Shown here: positions 1 through 10,986 of the stretch, piece by piece
Layout of the letters: each line of letters opens with the position of its first letter
Numbering within the stretch: the stretch's first letter is position 1
Assembly: GCA_015548865.1 (NCBI GenBank)
Contig: JADMXW010000013.1
Span: 1 to 64,000, forward strand
DNA from: Serratia marcescens
GTDB taxonomy: Bacteria; Pseudomonadota; Gammaproteobacteria; Enterobacterales; Enterobacteriaceae
Length of the DNA: 64,000 nt
Direction of reading: 5' to 3'
The notes under the pieces: generated by a model
The model's database searches: none
Told to the model about the DNA's origin: nothing
What the model saw: the letters and a program-made list of their open reading frames with translations, nothing else
Position numbers and translations under genes: made by a program

Positions 1-97
1 TACCCATGGGTGCGCCCGGGTGACCGGATTTGGCTTTTTGCACGCCATCCATGCTGAGTGCGCGGATGGCGTTGGCAAGTTCTTTACGAGAGGACAT
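1..97 (-). CDS. tktA: Transketolase, N-terminal 32 residues (cut by window edge)
   Basis: Only the first 32 codons are present, read right to left, and the rest lies outside the window. The visible peptide starts [20 protein letters not shown] and continues into a [10 protein letters not shown] segment, the thiamine-diphosphate-side N-terminus of enterobacterial transketolase. Transketolase moves two-carbon units between sugar phosphates in the non-oxidative pentose phosphate pathway. A GGAG ribosome site lies seven bases before the ATG. It is divergent from loiP, as in E. coli, which supports the tktA rather than tktB assignment. Confidence 0.93.
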   Translation of the reverse strand, partial: MSSRKELANAIRALSMDGVQKAKSGHPGAPMG

Positions 98-467
98 GCT
101 TTACTCCAGATCGGATTGAACAGATGTCTTGCCAAACATACGTTTAATAATCAATACGTTAGCCAGGAAGACCAAAGAGAGATGGCTATAAATGTACATG
201 AAAATGCTGGCGATTGCACATGGAACCATTGGCGAAATAAGAGGATTTCATGGCTATTTTGCGCCAAACAAGATTTTAACTATCATACATACAAGAAAGC
301 CTGCCGAAAGTGCGAGTGAATTCGCCGTTTTCCGATATTAAGACCCTTCACATTCCACTATTTTGAAACCGAGTTTCATCATAGTGGTCAATAAAAAAGG
401 GACACGCATTCTGCCTCATCGTAGACAGAACAGGCTGTGCCTGAAAATCATTGAGGAAGATACGGGC
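98..467. promoter_or_regulatory. Divergent tktA / loiP intergenic region
   Basis: This 370-bp AT-rich gap separates two divergent genes and must hold both promoters. Open frames across it show no family resemblance. The start chosen for loiP leaves an upstream in-frame stretch from 363 that looks untranslated. I could not pick out a specific operator. Confidence 0.5.
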
Positions 468-1220
468 ATGAGGATCAGAACACTGCTGTTAGCCCTGACA
501 ATCACCAGCCTATTAAGTGGCTGCCAGAATCTGGATAACAACACCCTGATGCAATCTGGGGTACAAGCGTTCCAAGCCGCGACACTGAGCGATGCTCAGG
601 TGAAAACGCTAAGCGAGCAATCTTGTGCACAGATGGATAAAGAGGCCAAGATTGCTCCAGCCGACAGCAGCTATGCAAAACGGCTGAACAATATAGCCGA
701 CGCGCTTGGGCACGATATCAATGGCACCCCAGCCAACTATAAGGTGTACCTGACTAAAGACGTGAATGCCTGGGCAATGGCCAACGGCTGTATCCGTGTC
801 TACAGTGGGTTAATGGATATCATGACGGATAATGAAGTAGAAGGTGTATTGGGCCATGAAATGGGGCATGTGGCTTTGGGTCATAACCGTAAGGCAATGC
901 AGGTGGCCTATGCTACCAGCGCGGCTCGCACTGCTCTCGCCTCCGCAGGCGGCGTGGCAACGTCGCTATCACAATCTCAATTGGCCGATTTGGGCGAAAA
1001 GTTGGTTAATGCCCAATTTTCTCAAACGCAAGAACGTCAGGCCGACGACTACTCCTTTGATTTGCTAAAGCAGCGCGGTATTAACCCACAAGGACTGGCC
1101 AGCAGCTTTGAGAAACTGGCCAAACTGGATGCAGGTCGGCAAAGCAGCCTGTTTGATTCACACCCGGCATCCGAAGAGCGAGCACAACATATTCGCGATC
1201 GTATTGCTTCAGACAAATAA
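468..1220 (+). CDS. loiP: M48-family outer-membrane lipoprotein metalloprotease LoiP (YggG)
   Basis: A 250-residue zinc metalloprotease. Residues 1-19 form a lipoprotein signal with lipobox LLSGC, so Cys19 should be acylated and the protein anchored in the outer membrane facing the periplasm. The zinc motif HEMGH is at about residues 130-134, with the downstream ERQADDYSFD segment supplying the third ligand glutamate. E. coli LoiP is a low-ionic-strength-induced protease that works with BepA and cleaves Phe-Phe sites. The start at 468 was chosen over an in-frame start at 363 because it is preceded by a GAGGAAG site and gives a proper lipoprotein signal. Position beside tktA agrees with E. coli. 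Confidence 0.92.
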   Translation: MRIRTLLLALTITSLLSGCQNLDNNTLMQSGVQAFQAATLSDAQVKTLSEQSCAQMDKEAKIAPADSSYAKRLNNIADALGHDINGTPANYKVYLTKDVNAWAMANGCIRVYSGLMDIMTDNEVEGVLGHEMGHVALGHNRKAMQVAYATSAARTALASAGGVATSLSQSQLADLGEKLVNAQFSQTQERQADDYSFDLLKQRGINPQGLASSFEKLAKLDAGRQSSLFDSHPASEERAQHIRDRIASDK

Positions 1221-1939
<719 letters not shown>

Positions 1940-2527
1940 ATGGATGTGAGAATTTTTAGCAAATGCAACTTTACGCTTGTCGGCTTACGTGAAATTTTTT
2001 CACGCATCCCTTCATTACACGTAAAGTCGGCTAACCGATTTACGTTGATACCCCAGGGAAGAAAAAAATGCATTTTTATCATCGATGGTGCAAGTGAAGG
2101 CTTCGAGGAATACTACACATCAATAAAATGCCATTTTTATGACATTGTTTCCGTTTTCATCATTATCAATAATTCAACCCATGAACCGGTTTGCATTGAT
2201 GAAAAGACAGTGCTTGTTCCAAAATCAACGCCGACCAGCTACTTTTCTAACATCATGAATATAGAAGAAATTCATGAAAGTGGTGCTGCCCAGCCTGTTA
2301 AGCTCTCCAAATCCGAACACGCGGTATTCCAGTACTGGAGTGAGGGCTATTCACCGGAGGTGATAGCGGAAAGGGTGGGTATTAATAAAAAGTCAGTACT
2401 CAATAGCAAAGCAAGATTGTTAAACAAATACGGCGTTCACGACAAAAATTCCCTGTTACTGATCGCCACCATTCTGTTTAAACAAAAAGCCATTAGGCTG
2501 AGTGAGGGCAGCGCAACCGCGACTTAA
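1940..2527 (+). CDS. LuxR-type (RcsA/BglJ-like) helix-turn-helix regulator
   Basis: A 195-residue protein with a C-terminal LuxR-type DNA-binding domain at about residues 120-175 (KLSKSEHAVFQYWSEGYSPE followed by IAERVGINKKSVLNSKARL). The N-terminal ~110 residues resemble the degenerate receiver-like domain of RcsA/BglJ/GadE-type accessory regulators, without a clear phosphorylation site. It likely binds DNA alone or with RcsB, but the target is unknown. The gene is flanked by a long AT-rich upstream region and by a strong terminator at 2542-2570, so it is a single-gene unit. It has no counterpart between loiP and speA in E. coli and is probably lineage-specific. Confidence 0.75.
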   Translation: MDVRIFSKCNFTLVGLREIFSRIPSLHVKSANRFTLIPQGRKKCIFIIDGASEGFEEYYTSIKCHFYDIVSVFIIINNSTHEPVCIDEKTVLVPKSTPTSYFSNIMNIEEIHESGAAQPVKLSKSEHAVFQYWSEGYSPEVIAERVGINKKSVLNSKARLLNKYGVHDKNSLLLIATILFKQKAIRLSEGSATAT

Positions 2528-2541
2528 GCTCGCTGCATGTA

Positions 2542-2570
2542 TAAAAAAGGGAGGCATGCCTCCCTTTTTT
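2542..2570. terminator. Bidirectional intrinsic terminator between the LuxR-type gene and speA
   Basis: An A-rich run, a GGGAGGCATGCCTCCC stem and a T-run form a symmetrical hairpin. It can end transcription of the regulator on the plus strand and speA on the minus strand. Confidence 0.9.
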
Positions 2571-2581
2571 ATGCTCTCAGG

Positions 2582-4558
2582 CTATGCATCTTCCAGATAA
2601 GTGTAGCCATACAAACCGCTCTCAAACTCGTCCAGAAACTGTGTCTGAATGTCAGCAGGCAGATTGGTCTCCTTCACCTGATCGCGAAAACGCGCCATCA
2701 GCACTTCAGGATCCAACTGAACATACTCCAACATGTCAGCCACCGTATTCCCTTCATCGGACTCTTCCAGTTCAATAGAGCCGTCCTGAAACACATACAC
2801 ATCCACTGTCGCCGTGTCACCAAACAGGTTATGCATGTTCCCCAGGATTTCCTGATAGGCTCCAATCATAAAGAAGCCCAGCAACGGCGGGTTTTCTGGG
2901 TCGTAAGGCGGCATCGGCATAGTGGTGGCGATGCCATCACCGTCAATGTAATGGTCAATCGTCCCGTCCGAGTCACAGGTAATGTCCAACAGCACGGCAC
3001 GTCGTTCAGGCAGTTTATCCAGACCTTCTAGTGGCAGCACCGGGAACAGTTGATCGATCCCCCACGCATCCGGCATCGACTGGAACAGCGAGAAATTCAC
3101 ATACAGCTTATCCGCCATGCGTTCTTGCAGCTCGTCAATAATCGGGCGGTGTGCGCGGTTGCTAGGATCAAGCTGCTGTTGGATCTGCTGGCAGATGCTG
3201 AGATAAAGCTGCTCCGCTTTGGCGCGCTGCGTCAGATTTAACATACCGTGCGCATATTGGGTATGCACATCATGCAAATCCATCTGGCTATCGTGCAACC
3301 ATTCACGCAAGGAACGCCGCGTTCCCGGCATTTTGATCTCCTGCCAGGTTGACCACAAGCTTTCCAACGCACGAGGATCGTCCTCTTCCGGCGGCATCGG
3401 CTCGCTAAACTCGTTACGCTCCACCCCAATGATATTGGACACCAGCACCGTATGGTGTGCAGTAACCGCACGTCCAGATTCAGTGATCACCATCGGGTGC
3501 GGCAGACCGTGTTCATTACAGGCATCACCAATCCCCCAAATCACATTATTGGCATATTCGTTCAGGCCATAGTTCACTGAACAATCGGATTGAGAACGGG
3601 TTCCCTCGTAATCCACGCCCAGCCCACCGCCAACATCAAAGCATTGGATGTTGACGCCAAGCTTGTGCAATTCGACATAAAAGCGGGCGGATTCGCGTAC
3701 ACCAGTGGCAATATCACGAATATTGGCTAACTGTGAACCCAGGTGGAAATGCAACAATTGCAGGCTGTCCAGGCGCCCTGCCTCACGTAACATTTCGACC
3801 AGTTGCAGAACCTGCACAGCCGCCAAACCAAATTTGGACTTTTCACCACCGCTGGATTGCCACTTGCCAGAGCCCTGTGATGCCAGACGCGCACGCACAC
3901 CCAGTCGTGGCACCACGTTGAGCTGCTCGGCCTCTTCCAGCACCAGCTTTATCTCGGACATCTTTTCGATGACCAGATACACCTTGTGCCCCAATTTTTC
4001 GCCGATCAACGCCAAACGGATGTATTCGCGATCCTTGTAACCGTTACATACGATTACAGTGCGCGTCATACCGGCATGTCCCAGCACGGCCATCAGCTCT
4101 GCTTTTGAACCTGCCTCCAGGCCCAGAGGTTCACCCGAATTCACCAACGATTCAATCACGCGCCGATGCTGGTTAACCTTGATGGGATAAACCAGGAAGT
4201 AACCACCTTCATAACCAAAAGACTCACGCGCACGGCGAAACGCGGCGTTGATGGAACGCAAACGGTGTTGCAGGATTTGCGGAAAACAAAACAGCGCAGG
4301 CAAACGCTGATTATCCTGCTGCATCTCTTTCACCAGCCGCGCTAAATCAACACGGGCTTCCGGCACGTCCGGATCCGGGCAAACGCTGATGTGCCCCAAC
4401 TCGTTCACGTCGTAATAGTTGTTGCCCCACCAGGCAATGTTGTACGTCCGTAGCATCTCGCTAGCATTGCGGTCATTCATGGCCACCTCTTGCATAGAGC
4501 GCAAATATTCACGTTTACCCGTCGCTGACGAGCCATTTTCAATCATATCGTCAGACAT
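2582..4558 (-). CDS. speA: Biosynthetic arginine decarboxylase
   Basis: A 658-residue protein, the same length as E. coli SpeA and close to it throughout. It converts arginine to agmatine, the first step of the arginine route to putrescine, using pyridoxal phosphate. The PLP-binding lysine lies in [13 protein letters not shown] (K127), followed by the glycine-rich [15 protein letters not shown] stretch. The C-terminal substrate-binding segment contains [15 protein letters not shown]. It is transcribed away from metK and ends at a shared terminator. speB does not follow it directly, since the next gene downstream is the unrelated LuxR-type regulator on the opposite strand. Confidence 0.97.
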   Translation of the reverse strand: MSDDMIENGSSATGKREYLRSMQEVAMNDRNASEMLRTYNIAWWGNNYYDVNELGHISVCPDPDVPEARVDLARLVKEMQQDNQRLPALFCFPQILQHRLRSINAAFRRARESFGYEGGYFLVYPIKVNQHRRVIESLVNSGEPLGLEAGSKAELMAVLGHAGMTRTVIVCNGYKDREYIRLALIGEKLGHKVYLVIEKMSEIKLVLEEAEQLNVVPRLGVRARLASQGSGKWQSSGGEKSKFGLAAVQVLQLVEMLREAGRLDSLQLLHFHLGSQLANIRDIATGVRESARFYVELHKLGVNIQCFDVGGGLGVDYEGTRSQSDCSVNYGLNEYANNVIWGIGDACNEHGLPHPMVITESGRAVTAHHTVLVSNIIGVERNEFSEPMPPEEDDPRALESLWSTWQEIKMPGTRRSLREWLHDSQMDLHDVHTQYAHGMLNLTQRAKAEQLYLSICQQIQQQLDPSNRAHRPIIDELQERMADKLYVNFSLFQSMPDAWGIDQLFPVLPLEGLDKLPERRAVLLDITCDSDGTIDHYIDGDGIATTMPMPPYDPENPPLLGFFMIGAYQEILGNMHNLFGDTATVDVYVFQDGSIELEESDEGNTVADMLEYVQLDPEVLMARFRDQVKETNLPADIQTQFLDEFESGLYGYTYLEDA

Positions 4559-5346
4559 AACGAACCTCTTCTTTCATTCCACTCATCACTTCACTACCTG
4601 CCCCAAAACGCTGTGTCTCTACCCTCCGCGTTGGTGACGACAACGGTGAAAAAACGGACTGCATCAAGTATGCCGTCGTTATGTGACCTTTATTAGTGTA
4701 GTAAAACACGCTATCAGACTCCGTCGCACCCGCGAGAGAAAACGTAACAATCCGTGCCTGCGCAACGAAAGCAACAGCACACGACGTTGGGTTACAGACC
4801 TAAAAATAATAGAAAGACAATGCGCGCAAACGCGGCAAAACACCTTGGGCACGGACGTATCAGCCGGCCCGGGAGTCCTGCGTTAAGCTCATGGACACGC
4901 GACTTCGGGAAACAGCAGAATGGGAAGAAAAAAAGAAAGGCTGAGTATTTGACGCCGATACGTCAAAAGAAACCTGTTGCGAATGCAACGGACTCGGCAA
5001 ACCGTGAATCATTAAGCCTATCACCTCCGTGCCGCCGCAAGGGTTGCGGTCAGGCTATGGTCAAAACAGGGAGCGTATACCTTTTCCACTGCGCTTTACG
5101 GAGCATTGCAACCGCTCGCCGTTTATACCGATATGTGGAGGGAAAAGCAAAATGAAAATCACTTTTCCGGTTTCTAAACAGAAAAAAAACGGCAATACAA
5201 AATTCCGATGATAGAAGTTCAGAAACAAAAAACCGCTGGTAATCCGTCAGACAAGTGACCTAGAATAGCCATCCAGATGTTAATCCATCTATACTGTTTG
5301 ACTGACACACCGCTACTACAGCATTTGCTTTGAAGGTATAAAACGC
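4559..5346. promoter_or_regulatory. Divergent speA / metK intergenic region
   Basis: This 788-bp gap carries the divergent promoters of speA and metK. Open frames across 4683-5211 have no family resemblance and look like chance. Near metK there are three head-to-tail MetJ-box-like octamers (separate entry). I saw no clear homologue of the small yqgB gene found upstream of E. coli speA. Confidence 0.5.
5267..5290 (+). promoter_or_regulatory. Candidate MetJ operator (three tandem met boxes) upstream of metK
   Basis: Three contiguous octamers AGCCATCC, AGATGTTA and ATCCATCT resemble the met-box consensus AGACGTCT and sit 57-80 bases before the metK start. In enterobacteria metK is repressed by MetJ with S-adenosylmethionine as corepressor. 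The match is imperfect, so the call rests on position plus known regulation. Confidence 0.55.
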
Positions 5347-6498
5347 ATGGCTAAACACCTTTTTACGTCGGAATCCGTTTCTGAAGGGCATCCGGACAAG
5401 ATTGCAGACCAGATCTCTGATGCGGTTCTTGACGCCATTTTGGAACAAGATCCCAAGGCGCGCGTCGCCTGTGAGACGTACGTGAAAACCGGTATGGTGT
5501 TAGTGGGCGGTGAGATCACCACCAGCGCCTGGGTGGATATTGAAGAAATCACGCGCCGTACTGTCCGTGAGATTGGCTACGTTAACTCCGAAATGGGGTT
5601 TGACGCTAACTCTTGTGCGGTATTAAGTGCTATCGGCAAACAGTCCCCTGACATCAATCAAGGCGTCGATCGTAGCGATCCGCTGGAGCAAGGTGCTGGC
5701 GACCAAGGGCTGATGTTCGGTTATGCCACCAATGAAACTGATGTGCTGATGCCAGCGCCCATCACCTATGCCCACCGTTTGGTACAGCGTCAGGCTGAAG
5801 TGCGCAAAAACGGCACGCTGCCGTGGCTGCGTCCAGATGCAAAAAGCCAGGTCACCTTTCAATATGATGACGGCAAGATCGTCGGTATTGACGCGGTTGT
5901 CCTGTCAACCCAGCATGCAGAAGACATAGCGCAAAGCGATTTGCATGAAGCGGTGATGGAAGAGATCATCAAGCCGGTTCTGCCGTCTGAATGGCTCTCT
6001 GCCAGTACCAAATTCTTTATCAACCCGACAGGCCGCTTCGTTATCGGTGGCCCGATGGGTGACTGTGGTTTGACCGGTCGCAAGATTATTGTGGATACCT
6101 ATGGCGGTGCAGCGCGTCACGGTGGCGGTGCATTTTCTGGCAAAGACCCGTCCAAAGTTGACCGTTCTGCCGCCTACGCAGCACGTTACGTGGCGAAGAA
6201 CATTGTCGCTGCTGGCCTAGCCGATCGCTGTGAGATTCAGGTTTCCTACGCCATCGGTGTTGCTGAACCGACCTCTATTATGATTGAAACCTTTGGCACA
6301 GAAAAAATCCCAGCGGAGCGCCTTACTCAGCTGGTTCGCGAGTTCTTCGATCTGCGCCCTTACGGGTTGATCCAGATGCTCGATCTGTTGCACCCAATCT
6401 ACCAGGAAACTGCCGCTTACGGTCACTTTGGGCGTGAGCACTTCCCGTGGGAAAAAACCGACAAGGCCGCACAATTGCGCGTGGCAGCCGGCCTTTAA
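5347..6498 (+). CDS. metK: S-adenosylmethionine synthetase
   Basis: A 383-residue cytosolic enzyme that makes S-adenosylmethionine from methionine and ATP. The N-terminal motif [11 protein letters not shown] carries the ATP-binding histidine and aspartate (H15, D17). [12 protein letters not shown] and the glycine-rich phosphate-binding [19 protein letters not shown] are intact. Length and sequence match E. coli MetK (384 residues). The gene is monocistronic: MetJ-box-like sites lie upstream and a hairpin lies directly downstream. Confidence 0.98.
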   Translation: MAKHLFTSESVSEGHPDKIADQISDAVLDAILEQDPKARVACETYVKTGMVLVGGEITTSAWVDIEEITRRTVREIGYVNSEMGFDANSCAVLSAIGKQSPDINQGVDRSDPLEQGAGDQGLMFGYATNETDVLMPAPITYAHRLVQRQAEVRKNGTLPWLRPDAKSQVTFQYDDGKIVGIDAVVLSTQHAEDIAQSDLHEAVMEEIIKPVLPSEWLSASTKFFINPTGRFVIGGPMGDCGLTGRKIIVDTYGGAARHGGGAFSGKDPSKVDRSAAYAARYVAKNIVAAGLADRCEIQVSYAIGVAEPTSIMIETFGTEKIPAERLTQLVREFFDLRPYGLIQMLDLLHPIYQETAAYGHFGREHFPWEKTDKAAQLRVAAGL

Positions 6499-6512
6499 AT
6501 ACCACAGAACTT

Positions 6513-6539
6513 ACCTCTCCAGCCTTTGACTGGAGAGGT
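6513..6539 (+). terminator. Hairpin after metK
   Basis: ACCTCTCCAG and CTGGAGAGGT form a perfect 10-bp stem with a 7-base loop directly after the metK stop. The following T-run is poor, so termination may be partial. Confidence 0.65.
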
Positions 6540-6598
6540 GTTCACCGCTTCAGCACTTTCAGTTGCATCCCGTTTTGCCTCGATCTATCCTCCAAGCT

Positions 6599-7111
6599 AT
6601 GAACACGCCTCGCATTCCTATCGCACTCCACCAAGCTGTCATGCACTGTCTGCGTGAGCGACTCCAATTAGCCAATCAAGCGCTAGGCAGCCAGTACCCA
6701 GAACCCGGTGTCAGTTACCAGCAACGCGGCGCAACGGCAGGAACAGCCTGGTTGCAGCAATGGGAAATCCGTTTGAACCCGGTGTTGTTGCTGGAAAACC
6801 AACGCGCTTTCATCGATGAGGTGGTGCCTCACGAATTGGCTCACCTGCTGGTGTATGCTCGGTTCGGGCGTGTCGCCCCTCATGGCAAAGAATGGCGCTG
6901 GATGATGGAGCAAATTCTGCAAACCCCAGCCAAGCGCACTCACCGTTTCGCCACTGCATCCGTGCAAGGAAAAACCTATCCTTATCGTTGTGCCTGTCAG
7001 CAACACCAATTGAGCGTACGCCGCCACTACCGCGCCCAGCGCGGCGATGCGACCTATCGCTGCCTGAAATGCGGTAAACCGCTGCATTTTGACGCAGCGG
7101 CACAGACCTGA
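6599..7111 (+). CDS. sprT: SprT-family zinc metalloprotein
   Basis: A 170-residue SprT homologue of the Spartan/SprT fold. The zinc-binding HELAH motif is at residues 78-82, and the C-terminal zinc ribbon has two Cys pairs (CACQ and CLKC). The family consists of zincin-like proteases. E. coli SprT is poorly characterised and has been linked to bolA expression. The start at 6599 ([13 protein letters not shown]) matches the E. coli N-terminus, and a frame extending to 6563 adds 12 unconserved residues. The order metK-sprT-endA is the same as in E. coli (minus galP). Confidence 0.93.
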   Translation: MNTPRIPIALHQAVMHCLRERLQLANQALGSQYPEPGVSYQQRGATAGTAWLQQWEIRLNPVLLLENQRAFIDEVVPHELAHLLVYARFGRVAPHGKEWRWMMEQILQTPAKRTHRFATASVQGKTYPYRCACQQHQLSVRRHYRAQRGDATYRCLKCGKPLHFDAAAQT

Positions 7112-7215
7112 GTTTTTTAACCCTCACTCTGCGACACAAACATGCAGTATCCATTTGCGCGACACTTCGACGTTCGTTACTCTGCGCGTTTTACGCCAAG
7201 GGGTAAATTTGGAAT

Positions 7216-7914
7216 ATGCTTCGCAACATTCTTGTTATTTCTGCGCTGAGTGGCGCGCTGTTTTCGACGTTTGCCGCAGCGCAGACGATCAACAATTTCA
7301 CTCAGGCAAAAGCCGTGGCTGCCCGTATTCATCAGGATGCACCAGGCACCTTCTATTGCGGATGCCGCATCTCTTGGGAAGGCAAAAAAGGTATGCCCGA
7401 TCTCGCCTCTTGTGGTTACGCCGTACGTAAAAATGCCGATCGTGCACAGCGTATTGAGTGGGAGCACGTCGTACCCGCCTGGCAGTTCGGTCATCAACGT
7501 CAATGCTGGCAGGAAGGCGGTAGAAAGAACTGTACCCACGATGAATCTTATCGTGAAATGGAAACCGACCTGCACAATCTGCAGCCCAGTATTGGCGAGG
7601 TTAATGGCGATCGCGGTAACTTTATGTATGGTCAATGGAACGGGGGCGAAGGCCAGTACGGCCAATGCGCGATGAAAATTGATTTCAAAAACAAGCTGGC
7701 AGAACCGCCAGAACGGGCACGCGGTGCCATTGCCCGGACCTATTTTTACATGCGCGACCGTTACCAGCTACGGCTTTCCAGTCAGCAAACCCAGTTGTTC
7801 ACTGCGTGGGACAAGCTCTACCCAGTGAGCCCTTGGGAATGCACCCGCGAACAGCGTATTGCTGAGCAGCAGGGGAATCATAATCCTTACGTTCAGCAGG
7901 CTTGCCAGCGCTAG
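7216..7914 (+). CDS. endA: Periplasmic endonuclease I
   Basis: A 232-residue secreted nuclease. The N-terminal 22 residues form a Sec signal ending at FAAAQ. The mature part contains the EndA/His-Me-finger motif [14 protein letters not shown] with the catalytic histidine, followed by [19 protein letters not shown]. Eight cysteines are visible in the mature chain, consistent with the disulfides of E. coli EndA. It cuts double-stranded DNA in the periplasm. Neighbours are sprT and rsmE as in E. coli. Confidence 0.96.
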   Translation: MLRNILVISALSGALFSTFAAAQTINNFTQAKAVAARIHQDAPGTFYCGCRISWEGKKGMPDLASCGYAVRKNADRAQRIEWEHVVPAWQFGHQRQCWQEGGRKNCTHDESYREMETDLHNLQPSIGEVNGDRGNFMYGQWNGGEGQYGQCAMKIDFKNKLAEPPERARGAIARTYFYMRDRYQLRLSSQQTQLFTAWDKLYPVSPWECTREQRIAEQQGNHNPYVQQACQR

Positions 7915-7965
7915 TGACACTACCTACTATAGAGCGTTCAACCAACGCCGCTGATAACACTATTG

Positions 7966-8040
7966 CTACCTTAAACAATTCGAGTTGCAGGACAAAACGT
8001 TTACGTTTTGAACAGCGCTTGCGCTGGCGGCACCGTAGAA
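7966..8040. repeat. Truncated ERIC-like repeat
   Basis: Reads TTAAACAATTCGAGTTGCAG followed by the ACAAAACGTTTACGTTTTGA palindromic insert also seen at 1365-1390. The opposite ERIC end is missing. The fragment fills most of the endA-rsmE gap. Confidence 0.7.
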
Positions 8041-8102
8041 AACTTCTGAGCCAAGCGCAGCCGGATATGCGCTTGTGAATCACCAAAGGCCAAGATAGAC
8101 CT

Positions 8103-8837
8103 ATGCGAATACCGCGTATTTTTCACCCCGAGACAGTGCCGCTCACGGGGGGTGACATCGAATTGAGCGAAGATGCAGCCAATCATGTGGGCCGCGTGCT
8201 GCGCATGAATCCGGGCGAAGCATTGCAGCTTTTTGACGGCAGCAACCACGTTTTTGCAGCCGAAATCCTGTCGGTCAGTAAAAAGCAGGTTATCGTCCGT
8301 GCTGGACAAGGTGTCTGGGAAGATAAAGAGTCGCCTCTCCATCTGCACCTCGGTCAGGTGATGTCGCGGGGCGAGAAGATGGAGTTCACCGTCCAAAAAT
8401 CCATTGAACTCGGTGTGAATGTCATCACACCGCTGTTTTCTGAACGTTGTGGCGTGAAGTTAGACGGCGAGCGGCAGGAGAAAAAAATCGCGCAGTGGCA
8501 AAAAATCGCTATCGCCGCCTGTGAGCAATGCGGCCGCAACCGTATTCCTGAAATCCGGCCCGCCATGACGCTTGAGGCCTGGTGCGCCGAGCACGATGAA
8601 GCACAGAAACTGAATTTGCACCCTCGCGCGACTCACAGCATCAATACGCTGCCAGCACCGATCTCACGCGTTCGGTTGCTCATTGGCCCCGAAGGAGGGC
8701 TGTCTGGCGCTGAAATCGCCATGACGGCCCAGCATCATTTCACAGATATCTTGCTGGGACCGCGCGTTTTACGTACTGAAACGACTGCACTTACTGCCAT
8801 TACCGCCTTACAGGTGCGTTTCGGCGATGTGGGGTAA
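8103..8837 (+). CDS. rsmE: 16S rRNA (uracil-1498-N3)-methyltransferase
   Basis: A 244-residue SPOUT-class methyltransferase that modifies U1498 of 16S rRNA with S-adenosylmethionine. The N-terminal PUA-like domain contains [13 protein letters not shown]. The C-terminal knot shows [15 protein letters not shown] and [16 protein letters not shown], the family's cofactor-binding loops. Length agrees with E. coli RsmE (243). A ribosome site is not obvious. It lies 12 bases before gshB and is probably co-transcribed with it. Confidence 0.96.
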   Translation: MRIPRIFHPETVPLTGGDIELSEDAANHVGRVLRMNPGEALQLFDGSNHVFAAEILSVSKKQVIVRAGQGVWEDKESPLHLHLGQVMSRGEKMEFTVQKSIELGVNVITPLFSERCGVKLDGERQEKKIAQWQKIAIAACEQCGRNRIPEIRPAMTLEAWCAEHDEAQKLNLHPRATHSINTLPAPISRVRLLIGPEGGLSGAEIAMTAQHHFTDILLGPRVLRTETTALTAITALQVRFGDVG

Positions 8838-8849
8838 AGGAGAAAAACC

Positions 8850-9809
8850 ATGATTAAGCTCGGCATCGTGATGGACCCAATCGACTCCATCAACATCAAA
8901 AAAGACACTAGCTTTGCTATGCTGCTGGAAGCACAACGCCGTGGCTATGAGCTACATTACATGGAGATGAATGACCTCTATCTTCATGCCGGTGAAGCCC
9001 GTGCCACCACGCGTCGCCTCAGCGTACAGTACGACTATGATGGTTGGTACGATTTTCACGGCGAGCAGGATATCGCCCTGCACGAACTGGATGCGGTCCT
9101 GATGCGTAAGGATCCACCGTTCGATACCGAATTCATCTATGCCACCTACATACTGGAGCGGGCGGAAGAAAAAGGTACGCTGATCGTCAACAAACCGCAA
9201 AGCCTGCGTGATTGCAACGAAAAACTGTTTACCGCTTGGTTCCCACATCTGACACCAGACACACTGGTAACACGCCGCGCTGACAAGCTGCGTCAGTTCC
9301 ACCAGCAGCATGGTGATGTGATCCTCAAACCGCTGGATGGCATGGGGGGAGCATCGATTTTCCGTTTGAAGCAAGATGACGCTAACGTATCGGTCATCAT
9401 TGAAACACTGACTGAACACGGCCAACGCTACTGCATGGCGCAGAACTACCTGCCAGCCATCACAGACGGAGATAAACGTATACTGGTGGTGGATGGCGAA
9501 CCCGTGCCCTACTGTCTGGCCCGTATCCCGAAAAGCGGTGAGACACGCGGTAACCTGGCTGCCGGTGGACGTGGTGAAGCGCGTCCGTTGACAGAAAGAG
9601 ACTGGGAAATCGCTCGCGCAGTGGCTCCAACGTTGAAACAAAAAGGGCTTATTTTTGTCGGCCTTGACGTCATCGGTGACCGACTGACAGAGATCAACGT
9701 CACTAGTCCCACCTGCGTGCGAGAAATCGAAGCCGCGTTTCCTGACGTTTCCATTACCGGTATGTTGATGGATGCCATTGAACGCCGCCTAGCCGATCGC
9801 CAGCGTTAA
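8850..9809 (+). CDS. gshB: Glutathione synthetase
   Basis: A 319-residue ATP-grasp ligase that joins gamma-glutamylcysteine and glycine, the last step of glutathione synthesis. Family markers are the N-terminal KLGIVMDPIDSINIKKDTSF, the ATP-grasp LKPLDGMGGASIF, and GGRGEARPLTERDWEIA. The start is preceded by a strong AAAGGAG. It follows rsmE by 12 bases, and a hairpin at 9887-9908 lies downstream before yqgE. Confidence 0.97.
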   Translation: MIKLGIVMDPIDSINIKKDTSFAMLLEAQRRGYELHYMEMNDLYLHAGEARATTRRLSVQYDYDGWYDFHGEQDIALHELDAVLMRKDPPFDTEFIYATYILERAEEKGTLIVNKPQSLRDCNEKLFTAWFPHLTPDTLVTRRADKLRQFHQQHGDVILKPLDGMGGASIFRLKQDDANVSVIIETLTEHGQRYCMAQNYLPAITDGDKRILVVDGEPVPYCLARIPKSGETRGNLAAGGRGEARPLTERDWEIARAVAPTLKQKGLIFVGLDVIGDRLTEINVTSPTCVREIEAAFPDVSITGMLMDAIERRLADRQR

Positions 9810-9886
9810 TGTTCTTCACACTAATGTAGTTCACAGTAAGGTATTCTGGCATTACGGTGCCCTGCATTATGGATACCCGCCGATAC

Positions 9887-9908
9887 AAGCCCGTGGTGCC
9901 ACGGGCTT
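9887..9908 (+). terminator. Hairpin between gshB and yqgE
   Basis: AAGCCCGTGG and CCACGGGCTT form a perfect 10-bp stem with a minimal loop, about 80 bases after gshB. It is followed by TACGC rather than a T-run. Confidence 0.55.
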
Positions 9909-9944
9909 ACGCTTCCCCCTGACAAGAGCGAATAACCACGCATA

Positions 9945-10508
9945 ATGAATTTACAGCATCATTTTCTTATCGCCATGCCGGCCGTTCAGGATCCTGTTTT
10001 CAAACGCGCACTCATCTATATTTTTGAGCACAATGAAGAAGGCGCGATGGGGCTGATTGTCAACAAACCAATGGATCAGTTCTCGGTAGAAGATATCCTG
10101 AGTAAACTGCATATTGAGCCGACACCGCGCGATCCCGATATTCGTCTTGATAAACCTATCTTCTCCGGTGGCCCATTGGCAGACGATCGCGGTTTTATTC
10201 TGCACACGCCACAATCCGGTTTTGGTTCCAGCGTCAGTATCTCCGGCGATGTTATGGTGACGACATCAAAAGATGTACTGGAAACGCTGGGTACGCCAAA
10301 CCAGCCACCAGAAACGCTAGTCGCCTTGGGTTATTCCGGCTGGGAGCAAGGACAATTAGAAAGTGAGCTGCTGGAAAATGTTTGGCTCACCGCACCCGCA
10401 GAAGCCGATATCCTGTTTCATGCGCCTATTGCTGAACGTTGGCGTATGGCCGCCAAGAGAATCGGGATCGATATCCACAACATCGTGGCCGATGCGGGGC
10501 ATGCCTGA
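9945..10508 (+). CDS. yqgE: YqgE/AlgH family protein
   Basis: A 187-residue protein of the UPF0301/AlgH family, function not settled. Conserved stretches are the N-terminal [30 protein letters not shown], and [17 protein letters not shown]. Its stop overlaps the ATG of ruvX (TGATG), so the two are translationally coupled, as in other enterobacteria. Confidence 0.93.
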   Translation: MNLQHHFLIAMPAVQDPVFKRALIYIFEHNEEGAMGLIVNKPMDQFSVEDILSKLHIEPTPRDPDIRLDKPIFSGGPLADDRGFILHTPQSGFGSSVSISGDVMVTTSKDVLETLGTPNQPPETLVALGYSGWEQGQLESELLENVWLTAPAEADILFHAPIAERWRMAAKRIGIDIHNIVADAGHA

Positions 10509-10936
10509 TGGCGAACAGAACTCTTATAGCCTTTGATTTTGGCACCAAAAGTATTGGTGTTGCTATTGGTCAAGAGGTCACCGGCACCGCGCGACCGCTT
10601 ACGGCATTCAAAGCGCAGGACGGCGTGCCAGACTGGGGCAAGGTAGAAAAAATGCTCAATGAGTGGCAGCCTGATTTAATTGTAGTGGGATTACCGCTGA
10701 ACATGGACGGTACCGAACAACCGCTCACAGCAAGAGCTCGCAAGTTTGCCAACCGCCTTCATGGCCGTTTCGGCAAACCGGTAGAACTACAGGATGAACG
10801 ACTGAGCACCGTGGAAGCACGGGCAGATCTGTTTGAGCGTGGTGGGTTTCGCGCGCTGGATAAAGGCCAGGTGGATGCCACCTCGGCCGTTATTATTCTG
10901 GAAAGCTGGTTTAGTCGTCAAACGCCGGAGCAGTAA
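10508..10936 (+). CDS. ruvX: RuvX/YqgF pre-16S rRNA nuclease
   Basis: A 142-residue RNase H-fold nuclease (Holliday-junction-resolvase-like) that matures the 5' end of 16S rRNA. The catalytic aspartate lies in [14 protein letters not shown], with further acidic residues in [11 protein letters not shown] and [13 protein letters not shown]. The start at 10508 overlaps the yqgE stop by one base. A longer frame from 10439 only re-reads yqgE. It converges on fbp; in E. coli the neighbours beyond yqgF are different. Confidence 0.95.
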   Translation: MANRTLIAFDFGTKSIGVAIGQEVTGTARPLTAFKAQDGVPDWGKVEKMLNEWQPDLIVVGLPLNMDGTEQPLTARARKFANRLHGRFGKPVELQDERLSTVEARADLFERGGFRALDKGQVDATSAVIILESWFSRQTPEQ

Positions 10937-10986
10937 AGGTATACCCTGTACCTCTCAGCGGCGTTCGTCGTTCACGCAATCCGTCG

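Noticed and set aside
2537-4040. Several plus-strand frames inside speA
   Set aside because: They are antisense shadows of a full-length, highly conserved gene.
4683-5211. Plus-strand frames in the speA-metK gap
   Set aside because: Basic low-complexity translations without family resemblance; the region is better explained as divergent promoters.
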